DNA of 64,000 nucleotides, from assembly GCA_040904825.1 (NCBI GenBank), contig JBBDSU010000061.1, positions 1 to 64,000 on the forward strand. Direction: 5' to 3'. Under the pieces are notes generated by a model, which saw only the letters and a list, made by a program, of their open reading frames with translations, made no database searches and was not told the origin of the DNA. Origin of the DNA: JBBDSU01 sp040904825 (GTDB lineage: Bacteria > Actinomycetota > Nitriliruptoria > Nitriliruptorales > Nitriliruptoraceae). A program made the position numbers and the translations under genes. Shown here in pieces: positions 8,237-15,186 of the stretch (position 1 is its first letter; each line of letters begins with the position of its first letter).

Positions 8237-9147
8237 GGTGCAGGCCACCAAGGTGGAGCCTGCCATTCAGACGCATCGGCAGGCACGCCACCATCGCCAG
8301 GCCCGCCCGGGACATTGTCATCGTCCCAGGCGTCGTCCCAGATGCTCGGTGGTGCGGTCTCCACGCCCGACTCCGTGGCATCGATTCGGGGCGGCATGGG
8401 TCGATATGGCCGCGGGATTGCATCGGTGGCCTCGCTTCCCCCACGCGCAAGGAACGCTGCCGCGGCACGAGCCGCGTGCCCGACGGCTTGCACATCACCC
8501 ACGGCGTCAAGCGCCAGCGTCACCGTCAAGTCACCCGATGACAGGGTCCCACTGGCGTGGCCAACGTCGGTGACGAGCGCATCACGCACCACGTAGGCGG
8601 TGTAGGCATCCCGTCCGCTGCCGTAGGTGGCCAGGACGTCCACGCGGTGCCCTGCGAGCACCTGGCCGCCGAGGGCATCGCCCGGCGACAGCGTGATCGC
8701 GACGATGTGGCCAGCCACCTCGGCGACATCATCGACGACCATCGTGCGAACAACGAGATCGCCGTGGTCCAGCGGCGCCACCACAATCGTGCCCACGAGA
8801 TCATCGATCGACGCTGCTTCGATCGCGCGTTCAGCCACAACCTGCGGCAGCGACATCGCCACCGCACCAAAGATCGACCGTGCGTGGGCATGATCGGTGA
8901 CCACTGTGCCACCGGCGATAGGCCCGGCGGCAACGAGAAAATGCGTATCAGGCTCAGCCGTCGCATCGGTGTATGCGAAATGGACGATCAAGGCGGCGGC
9001 GACGACGAGCAACGCACCCACCACCGCTCGCAACGAGGGCAGGCCTCGAACTCGCCGAACCATGGGTGCGCGATCGGAGCGACGGGTGCCAGCGTCGGGC
9101 ACGAGTTCATCCGGTGGCAGACTGCCTGGCGGCGACCAGAAAGCCAT
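8233..9147 (-). CDS. CpaB/RcpC-like SAF-domain pilus protein
   Basis: A 304-residue protein with one transmembrane helix at about residues 39-60 (LRAVVGALLVVAAALIVHFA). A SAF-type beta-clip region follows from about 70 to 215 (VAAGPIAGGTVVTDHAHARS, then GHIVAITLSPGDALGGQVLAGHRVDVLATY). The C-terminal tail is disordered and rich in Pro, Asp and Trp. CpaB/RcpC proteins connect the Tad machine with the cell envelope. It is first in the pilus operon; the ATG at 9147 has GAGG upstream, with an alternative GTG three bases earlier. The operon promoter must lie in 9148-9287, shared with a divergent HTH gene. Confidence 0.75.
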   Translation of the reverse strand: MAFWSPPGSLPPDELVPDAGTRRSDRAPMVRRVRGLPSLRAVVGALLVVAAALIVHFAYTDATAEPDTHFLVAAGPIAGGTVVTDHAHARSIFGAVAMSLPQVVAERAIEAASIDDLVGTIVVAPLDHGDLVVRTMVVDDVAEVAGHIVAITLSPGDALGGQVLAGHRVDVLATYGSGRDAYTAYVVRDALVTDVGHASGTLSSGDLTVTLALDAVGDVQAVGHAARAAAAFLARGGSEATDAIPRPYRPMPPRIDATESGVETAPPSIWDDAWDDDNVPGGPGDGGVPADASEWQAPPWWPAP

Positions 9148-9233
9148 CACGCCGACCTCACGGCCAGCAGCGTCAGACCTCGCCCCTGAAGCGCACACCG
9201 GCAGGTGGCAACAACCTGTCGCGTTGTCACAGC

Positions 9234-9269
9234 CCAACGATAAGGTGCTAACACGATACTGATCGTTGG
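9234..9269. promoter_or_regulatory. Inverted repeat between pilus operon and HTH gene
   Basis: CCAACGAT at 9234-9241 and its complement ATCGTTGG at 9262-9269 flank a 20-base spacer in the divergent region between the Tad operon and the HTH gene. It could be an operator used by the neighbouring DNA-binding protein for itself or the pilus genes. The spacing is long for a hairpin, and no direct evidence of binding exists. Confidence 0.35.
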
Positions 9270-9287
9270 CATCTGGAAGGGATTGAA

Positions 9288-9575
9288 ATGTCGCAAAGTG
9301 AACCATCGCAAGGCGAGCCTGAATGGCTGAGCACCAAGGAGACGGCCCGGCGCCTGGGCATCACCACGCGGACGCTGTACCGATTGATCGACGAAGGGCA
9401 GCTGCCGGCTTACAAGTTTGGGCGCGTCATCCGACTCAAGGCCGACGAGGTCGAAGCGTTCGTCAACGCCGCCCGGATCACTCCCGGGGAACTTGGCCAC
9501 CTCTACACAGAGCCCACGTCGCACGCGGGCCAGCAGACTGGGCAAACGGCCGGTCCGGCATCGGCGCGCGATTGA
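9288..9575 (+). CDS. Excisionase-family (MerR-like) helix-turn-helix protein
   Basis: A 95-residue protein. Residues 13-60 form a winged HTH of the AlpA/excisionase type (WLSTKETARRLGITTRTLYR, then a GQLPAYKFGRVIRLK wing). The remaining tail is Gly/Gln/Ala-rich and looks disordered. The start ATG has GGAAGGG upstream. It is divergent from the Tad operon and convergent, with 14 bases between, with the Sm-like gene. In actinobacteria this type is usually a small transcription regulator rather than a phage excisionase; no integrase or attachment site is visible here. Confidence 0.82.
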   Translation: MSQSEPSQGEPEWLSTKETARRLGITTRTLYRLIDEGQLPAYKFGRVIRLKADEVEAFVNAARITPGELGHLYTEPTSHAGQQTGQTAGPASARD

Positions 9576-9589
9576 CCAACGACACGTCG

Positions 9590-10189
9590 TCATCGCAACG
9601 TCCATGCCGCGACGTGGACTTCGACAATCGCACGCGCCGGCACATGGATCCGCGCTCGCGACGACTCACGTGCGAGGGTGACGACGTCGTCGCCAACGAC
9701 AACGAGCGATCCTCGCAATGGCTGGCCGCCCCCTCGACTGACGATGCCGACCTCTTGGCGCCCTTCACGCCAACGGTCGAGGCATTCCATCAGGGTGGCG
9801 TCAGAGGGATGGGCCAGGTCGCCATCGCTGGGGCCCATGGCAACGTCAGGATCTGGCATCACCGTGGCAATCTCATCGATGACAATAGCCACGGCTCCCC
9901 CGGCACGACCGAGCACGACATGATCGATGCCGATGTCGGCAACCACTCCGCGATGCCGACGCCCCCATGCCGTCATCACGGCAAGCCCTACCGAGCGATC
10001 GCGCAGGTCCGCCAGCACGCCAACGAACGTCGCGAGTGACGCCGCGCGCTCCACGAAGTCTCGCTCAGCCCTGCGATCGTCGACCTCAACGGCGTGACGA
10101 GGCTCGTCGGCCACGACGAGATGAACGTCGTGCGGATCGAGGGCAGCATCACCCTGACCCACGATGCGCTGACGCACCGAGTCCCCCAT
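9590..10189 (-). CDS. Uncharacterised protein with two predicted Sm-like barrels
   Basis: A 199-residue protein with no signal peptide or membrane segment. Two halves share one pattern. Near residues 65-110 a V-G-L-A-V-M-T strand, R-G-V-V-A-D-I-G-I-D-H-V-V-L and an IDEIATV end follow each other. Near 145-195 the same order recurs as E-V-G-I-V-S, RGSLVVVGDDVVTL and VPARAIVEV. Such 'modify, then charged hairpin, then I/V-P-L-x-A-I' patterns resemble small Sm/PRC-like beta barrels. I infer this from pattern only. Its start codon lies inside three 13-bp repeats, and it is paired convergently with the HTH gene. The role is unknown; RNA or nucleoid-linked regulation is possible. Confidence 0.55.
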   Translation of the reverse strand: MGDSVRQRIVGQGDAALDPHDVHLVVADEPRHAVEVDDRRAERDFVERAASLATFVGVLADLRDRSVGLAVMTAWGRRHRGVVADIGIDHVVLGRAGGAVAIVIDEIATVMPDPDVAMGPSDGDLAHPSDATLMECLDRWREGRQEVGIVSRGGGQPLRGSLVVVGDDVVTLARESSRARIHVPARAIVEVHVAAWTLR

Positions 10190-10225
10190 AGATCCCCCGC
10201 GTATGTCCCCCGTCTATGTTCCCCG
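10187..10225 (-). repeat. Three 13-bp G-rich repeats over a start region
   Basis: On the minus strand three adjacent degenerate copies of a 13-mer (consensus cGGGGgAcatanr) cover 10187-10199, 10200-10212 and 10213-10225. They directly precede and touch the start codon of the Sm-like gene. The last copy also provides a possible GGGGGA ribosome site. They may be an operator or an RNA-level control element; the loops between G runs are long for a G-quadruplex. Confidence 0.6.
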
Positions 10226-10296
10226 TGCCGTGCTCTACTGCACCGTAGACCGGACCCCGATCCCGGCGAACCCCACGTTGACCGGGCTTGTGGATA

Positions 10297-10314
10297 GGCC
10301 GCTCCCCAGCGGCC
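10297..10314. other. Perfect 7-bp hairpin in intergenic region
   Basis: GGCCGCT, a CCCC loop, then AGCGGCC form a perfect stem-loop in the 296-base divergent region between the Sm-like gene and chrA. There is no T-run, so it is not a convincing terminator. It may be a leader hairpin of the chrA transcript. Confidence 0.4.
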
Positions 10315-10485
10315 GGACCACGTGCCGATGCCCGAGCCAACGGACGAGACGACCCTAGCCAACGATGCGGCGGACGCAAGTGTCACGTTCGCCGTAAGGT
10401 CCAGTCCCCTCGCACCCCCATTGCCCAGCGAGCATCACGGTCCCGGCAGTGGCCACGACGACGAAGCGACCGAATCGGAGGCTTC

Positions 10486-11697
10486 ATGACAAGAAAAAGC
10501 CCCTCCTCCGGCAACGGCGCTGCTGAGCAATCCCGCAGTCCCCATCAACCCGGGTACGCCGAGGTGGCCGCGACATGGCCGCAACTGATCAGGGCCTTCC
10601 TCACCCTCGGAGTTGTCGCGTTCGGCGGGCCCGTCGCTCACATCGCGATGATGGACAAGGAGATCGTCGAGCGTCGCAAGTGGGTCTCACGCCGTCACTT
10701 CCTTGATCTCATCGGGGCGACCAACCTGTTGCCCGGGCCCAACTCCACCCAGATGACGATGCACATCGGCTACGTCCAGCGCGGGGACCTCGGCATCTGG
10801 ATCGCCGGGATGGCGTTCATCCTGCCAGCAGCACTGATCACCTACGGGCTGACCTGGCTGTATGTGACCTACCGGGATCTGCCGGCCGTCGACGCGGCCT
10901 TCTACGGCATCCAACCGGTGGTGCTGGCCATCATCGTGGTGGCGCTGGTCAAGCTCGCGCCCAGCGCAGCCGACGACCTCAAGACACGACTCGTGTTCAT
11001 CGTCGCGCTCGGCCTGGGACTCTTCGGCATCAATGAACTGGTGGTCTTGGCGCTTGGAGCCATCGCGGGTGCCGCCCTGTATGCGAACTGGCGCAAACCC
11101 GGTGCGCCAGCCGCGACGCTTGTCTCAACGGTGCCGTGGCTGATGGCGGCAGCCCCGCAGGCGTCAGTTGACCACGTCGGACAACTGGCATGGTTGTTCT
11201 TCAAGTTCGGGATCACGCTGTTCGGAAGCGGCTATCTGCTCGTGGCCTACCTGCAACGCGACCTCGTCGAACGCCACGGATTGCTGACGACTGAACAACT
11301 GATCGAAGCCATTGTCATTGGCGAGATGACTCCCGGTCCGCTGTTCACCGTGTCCACCGCGATCGGAACGATGCTCGGCGGCGTGCAGGGAGCGGTCGTT
11401 GCGACCACCGCGATCTTTGTGCCGTCGTTCTTCCTGGCGATGCTGCTGGGCAGGATCATGCCTGCGGTCAAGCGATCCACGATCGCAAGTCACGTGCTCA
11501 AGGGTCTGACCGCCGCGGTACTCGGGGTCATGCTGGCTGTGGCGATCACGATCGGCAACAGGGTTGTCATCGACATCCCAACCGCCGTCATCGCTGCAGC
11601 CGGGCTGGCCGCGCTCATCTGGACTCGAGTGAGCGCCATTGCGCTCGTGCCTATCGGCGCACTGGCCGGATGGCTGTGGGTCACCGTCGGAGCGTGA
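10486..11697 (+). CDS. chrA: Chromate transporter, fused two-domain CHR family
   Basis: A 403-residue membrane protein of the CHR superfamily, whose best known members export chromate. Two homologous halves are visible. The first has FLTLGVVAFGGPVAHIAMM and the NLLPGPNSTQ motif. The second has the matching FFKFGITLFGSGYLLVAYL and the GEMTPGPLFT motif. These G-G-P/G-S-G and P-G-P signatures are diagnostic of long-chain ChrA. The start at 10486 has GGAGG five bases upstream. No chrB regulator or reductase is adjacent, so the physiological anion could be chromate or sulfate-like. Confidence 0.93.
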   Translation: MTRKSPSSGNGAAEQSRSPHQPGYAEVAATWPQLIRAFLTLGVVAFGGPVAHIAMMDKEIVERRKWVSRRHFLDLIGATNLLPGPNSTQMTMHIGYVQRGDLGIWIAGMAFILPAALITYGLTWLYVTYRDLPAVDAAFYGIQPVVLAIIVVALVKLAPSAADDLKTRLVFIVALGLGLFGINELVVLALGAIAGAALYANWRKPGAPAATLVSTVPWLMAAAPQASVDHVGQLAWLFFKFGITLFGSGYLLVAYLQRDLVERHGLLTTEQLIEAIVIGEMTPGPLFTVSTAIGTMLGGVQGAVVATTAIFVPSFFLAMLLGRIMPAVKRSTIASHVLKGLTAAVLGVMLAVAITIGNRVVIDIPTAVIAAAGLAALIWTRVSAIALVPIGALAGWLWVTVGA

Positions 11698-11728
11698 TCG
11701 ACGGCGGCATCCGGCCAGCTGCCGGGTT

Positions 11729-12433
11729 TCAGTCGCCTCGGACGAAGAACCGCCACTGACCGTCGGTGGAGATGCCTGCCCGCCAATCGAGGTAGCCAGT
11801 TTCGCCCTGGTGGGCGGCGATTTCGGCGTCAGTCAGCCAGGTCAACTCGGCCCACGCTTCAGCGGTGGTGTTCTCACTTCGTCCTGTGGTGACCTGTGGC
11901 CAGACGACGACTCCGCCTCCATCGGCGATAGCCGGGGTTGTCGCCAGCACCTGGACCAGGCGCAGGAACGGCTCCTCGCCAGCATCTTCAAGGTCCCACC
12001 AGTAACCGATGGCATCGTCACCACCGCCGAATGAATAGGTGAACAGGTCCGACTCTTCGATGGCGGTGAACAGCAATTGTTCGTCGCAACGAAGTGCGGC
12101 GTCGATGAGGAAGTCCCGCATCGCGATGACTTCAGCAGGTAAGTCAGTCAGCGTGGGGATGTCGATCTGCGCACCTTGGGCAGAACAGTCTTCGCCGACA
12201 GGGCCATCGACGGGGCCATCGACGGGGCCATCGACGGCTGGCTCTTCGGCGACAGCTTCCTCAGCCGGCGTCTCTTCGGCGGGCTCTTCGACCGGCGGCG
12301 CTGGCTCCTCGACGGCGGCCGGCGGCTCCTCGCCGTTGGCGCAAGCCGCAAGAACGAGCACGAGGCCCGCTGCGACGACAGTCCACCGCCGTGCAAACAA
12401 GACTCGGGACTTGATGGAACGCTGGTGCGACAT
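11729..12433 (-). CDS. Putative lipoprotein with Glu/Pro-rich spacer
   Basis: A 234-residue protein. The N-terminus is basic, with a hydrophobic core and the lipobox L-A-A-C near residue 31, predicting a lipid anchor. A low-complexity acidic Pro/Glu/Ala spacer of about 50 residues follows and ends in three copies of D-G-P-V, encoded by three perfect 12-bp repeats. The folded part (about 85-234) has paired cysteines and a mixed alpha/beta pattern ending in DGQWRFFVRGD. It resembles secreted actinobacterial proteins of unknown function. It is convergent with chrA (31 bases between the stops) and downstream of purF, but probably unrelated to either. Confidence 0.7.
   Translation of the reverse strand: MSHQRSIKSRVLFARRWTVVAAGLVLVLAACANGEEPPAAVEEPAPPVEEPAEETPAEEAVAEEPAVDGPVDGPVDGPVGEDCSAQGAQIDIPTLTDLPAEVIAMRDFLIDAALRCDEQLLFTAIEESDLFTYSFGGGDDAIGYWWDLEDAGEEPFLRLVQVLATTPAIADGGGVVVWPQVTTGRSENTTAEAWAELTWLTDAEIAAHQGETGYLDWRAGISTDGQWRFFVRGD
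12201..12236. repeat. Three perfect 12-bp repeats inside the lipoprotein gene
   Basis: The 12-mer gggccatcgacg occurs three times without mismatch at 12201-12212, 12213-12224 and 12225-12236. It encodes the D-G-P-V repeats of the spacer on the minus strand. Copy number could vary by slippage and change spacer length without a frameshift. Confidence 0.9.
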
Positions 12434-12584
12434 TGTCGGTTCCCTTTGGGAGTTGACGTTGTGTCCCGCGGAATGTGCGGGAGCAGGCGCTCGGTGCTGC
12501 GCCAGTGAGACGGCGCAGCGCCGCCCAAGGTTGCATCAGGTTGCAACCAAACTGTGCGATCACCCTGGCTGATCGGCCGTCGAC

Positions 12585-14009
12585 TCAGCCCGCGTCGTTT
12601 GCGAAGTCGAACTTGATCTGGGCGAGTTGTTCGTGTTCGGCTGGGACATCGATGGGATAGTCGCCGTCGAAGCAGGCTTTGCAGGTCGATGCCGTCGGAA
12701 CTGAAGCGGCCAGGCCCTCCAGCGTGAGATAGTGCAGAGAGTCGGCGCCCAGGAAATCCCTGATCGCATCCACCTCGAGGTCGGCCCCGATCAGCTCGGC
12801 GCGGGACGCCATGTCGATGCCGAAGTAGCACGGGTGAGCGATGGGTGGGGAGGTGACGCGCAGGTGAACTTCAGCAGCACCCGCAGTTCTGAGCATCGCC
12901 ACCAATTGGCGGGCGGTGTTGCCGCGCACGATCGAATCGTCCACCACGACCAGCCGCCGGCCTTCGACGACTTCTCTGACGGGCGACAACTTCAGGCGAA
13001 TGCCCAGCTGCCGCAGCGACTGTGTCGGCTGGATGAAGGTCCGTCCGACGTAGCGGTTCTTGACCAGGCCGTCGGCGAACTCGATACCCGATTCGGCAGC
13101 GAATCCTGCTGCTGCATCCCGGCCGGCTTCGGGCACCGGAATGACGACATCCGCATCGACCGGGGCTTCACGAGCCAGCTGGCGCCCCATGTTCCGGCGG
13201 GCGTAGAGCACGCTTCCGCCATCCTGTCGATGATCGGGGCGCGCGAGATACACCCACTCGAAGATGCAGAATGCAGGCGTCGCCGGGGCGAACCGGCGGC
13301 TGTGCAGGCCTTGTTCATCGATGGTGACGGCCTCGCCCGGTTCGACATCACGCACCAGCACCGCACCGACGATGTCGAGCGCGGCAGTTTCTGACGCCAC
13401 CACCCAGCCACCAGCCGGCAACCGTCCGATCTGCAGAGGGCGAAAACCGTGCGGATCGCGAAACGCGTGGATCCGGCGCTCGTCCATGACCACGACCGAA
13501 TAGGCGCCGTCGAACGTGGGAGCATTGCGGACGATGGCTTCCTCGAGGCTGACATCAATGTCAGCGGCGAGCGTGGCGGCCATCAAGTCCGAGTCATTGG
13601 TCGGGGGCTGTCCAAGGCGGCGAGCAAGCTCGGAGGTGTTGACGAGGTTGCCGTTGTGACCTAGCGCGATGCCGCCGCCGGTAGAGGTCTCGCGGTACTG
13701 AGGCTGCGCGTTGCCCCACAACGATCCACCGGTCGTCGAATAGCGGCAGTGCCCGATGGCATGGTTGCCGTCGAGTGCGGCCAACCCGGTGTCGGTGAAC
13801 ACCTGGCTGACGAGGCCCATGTCTTTCTGGACGACCAGTCGCTGACCGTCGGATACGGCGATGCCTGCTGATTCCTGCCCACGGTGTTGCAGGGCAAACA
13901 GCCCGAAATACGCCAGGCGCGCGACATCTTCGCCCGGTGCATAGACGGCGAAGACTCCGCATTCATCGCGCGGACTATCGAGATCGTCATCGAGGCGAGA
14001 CTGCCCCAC
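12585..14009 (-). CDS. purF: Amidophosphoribosyltransferase
   Basis: A 474-residue first enzyme of de novo purine synthesis, making phosphoribosylamine from PRPP and glutamine. The N-terminal Ntn glutaminase begins at ECGVFAVYAPGE, where the Cys becomes the nucleophile after removal of a short propeptide of about 16 residues. HRGQESAGIAV and GHCRYSTTG follow. The PRTase half shows the PRPP loop (LVVVDDSIVRGNTARQLV). The C-terminal STCKACFDGDYP cysteines fit the Fe-S containing Bacillus-type subfamily. No other purine gene overlaps it; the rest of the purine genes lie beyond an inserted GGDEF gene. Confidence 0.96.
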   Translation of the reverse strand: MGQSRLDDDLDSPRDECGVFAVYAPGEDVARLAYFGLFALQHRGQESAGIAVSDGQRLVVQKDMGLVSQVFTDTGLAALDGNHAIGHCRYSTTGGSLWGNAQPQYRETSTGGGIALGHNGNLVNTSELARRLGQPPTNDSDLMAATLAADIDVSLEEAIVRNAPTFDGAYSVVVMDERRIHAFRDPHGFRPLQIGRLPAGGWVVASETAALDIVGAVLVRDVEPGEAVTIDEQGLHSRRFAPATPAFCIFEWVYLARPDHRQDGGSVLYARRNMGRQLAREAPVDADVVIPVPEAGRDAAAGFAAESGIEFADGLVKNRYVGRTFIQPTQSLRQLGIRLKLSPVREVVEGRRLVVVDDSIVRGNTARQLVAMLRTAGAAEVHLRVTSPPIAHPCYFGIDMASRAELIGADLEVDAIRDFLGADSLHYLTLEGLAASVPTASTCKACFDGDYPIDVPAEHEQLAQIKFDFANDAG

Positions 14010-14210
14010 CGATGGCTCCTGATCGCAGAGATCGCCGAAACACGGCTGAGGACAGGATCGTACATCCGCTCATGCGGCCGCAGGCGTACTTGGGGCAACC
14101 TTGGGGGTAATCTGACATCAAGGACCCCACCGAACCGTTGGCGATGGGCGAGGGTGTGGGCGAGTGCGCGGTGTGCTCAAATCCATCCACGACGTGATCG
14201 GGCGACCGAC

Positions 14211-15176
14211 GTGGACCTGTACGGAACCTGGCGAGGCCGGCGCATTGATGTCGTCGTGCTCGTGCTCCTCTACCTCGGCGGCTTCGTGCTGTGCACCATG
14301 GTGGCGCTGTTCCCTGTCTCGGAGGGGACACCCGTTCTGTTCGCCCAGATCGCCGCGGTGGTCGCGCTGTTCGGGGCAGGGACGATGTGGCTTGCTGGCG
14401 TGAGGTGGCCATCGGCGGTCGTCCACCTCGGTCTGACCATCCACATCATCACAACCGCAGGCTTCATCGCACGCACCGCCGATCCACGAGGTGCGATGAC
14501 CACCACCTTTGCCTTCATATGGGTAGCCCTGTACGTGGCAGCGTTTCGTCAACTGAGCGTTGCGCGGATCTACCTGGCGATCATTCTGGTGTTCCTCGGG
14601 GCGGGACTCGTGGCGCATCCGCAAATCACGGGCCAGTTCGCGTTCAATTCGTGGTTCGTCCCTGGGTTGACAACCGTGGCGGGTACCGAGGTGCTGGGCC
14701 GGCTCGTGCGTCGGTTGCGAAGTCTCACCACCGTCGATCGCCTCACCGGGGCCTACAACCGCATCGGGTTCGACGTCATCACCGAGCAGGTCCGTGCGGG
14801 TGCTCGGCGACGTGGCGGTGTGACGACGTTGGCGTTGATCGACCTCGACGAGTTCAAACAAATCAACGATGACAAAGGCCATGCTGCCGGCGACGAGGTC
14901 CTCAGGGAGCTGGTCCGCACATGGCGCCAGGCAGCGCGGCCTGACGACGTCATCTGCCGCTACGGGGGCGACGAGTTCGTCGTCCTGATGCCGGACACCG
15001 AGCCAGATGAGGCCGAGGTGCTCCTCGACCGCCTGCACAAGATTTCCGCGGTCAGCTGGACGGCGGGTGTCGCCGTGCTCGATGCCGACGAACCTGTCGC
15101 CACAGCCCTTGACCGAGCCGACCGGCAAATGTACGAGCGCAAACAAGGTGCCGGACGTCTTCGCTCGCTGGGCTGA
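14211..15176 (+). CDS. Membrane diguanylate cyclase
   Basis: About 321 residues from GTG 14211; the start is uncertain because the frame is open further upstream, antisense to purF. Five or six hydrophobic helices (about 8-165) form a small membrane sensor of unknown type. A complete GGDEF domain follows, with the active-site RYGGDEFVVL and an inhibitory I-site RPDD exactly five residues before it. It should condense two GTP to c-di-GMP and be product-inhibited. No EAL domain is present. It sits between purF and purL on the opposite strand, with only 10 bases separating its stop from the purL stop. Confidence 0.85.
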   Translation: MDLYGTWRGRRIDVVVLVLLYLGGFVLCTMVALFPVSEGTPVLFAQIAAVVALFGAGTMWLAGVRWPSAVVHLGLTIHIITTAGFIARTADPRGAMTTTFAFIWVALYVAAFRQLSVARIYLAIILVFLGAGLVAHPQITGQFAFNSWFVPGLTTVAGTEVLGRLVRRLRSLTTVDRLTGAYNRIGFDVITEQVRAGARRRGGVTTLALIDLDEFKQINDDKGHAAGDEVLRELVRTWRQAARPDDVICRYGGDEFVVLMPDTEPDEAEVLLDRLHKISAVSWTAGVAVLDADEPVATALDRADRQMYERKQGAGRLRSLG

Positions 15177-15186
15177 CGAGCGAGCG

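Noticed and set aside
9288..9575. Excisionase of an integrated element
   Set aside because: No integrase, attachment repeats, tRNA or phage genes occur nearby; the HTH type is common in chromosomal regulators.
10187..10225. G-quadruplex
   Set aside because: Loops between G runs are eight to nine bases, long for a stable quadruplex; described as tandem repeats instead.
13884..14210. N-terminal extension of the GGDEF protein into purF
   Set aside because: It would be antisense to the conserved purF N-terminus and has no membrane or domain features; GTG 14211 is a better start.
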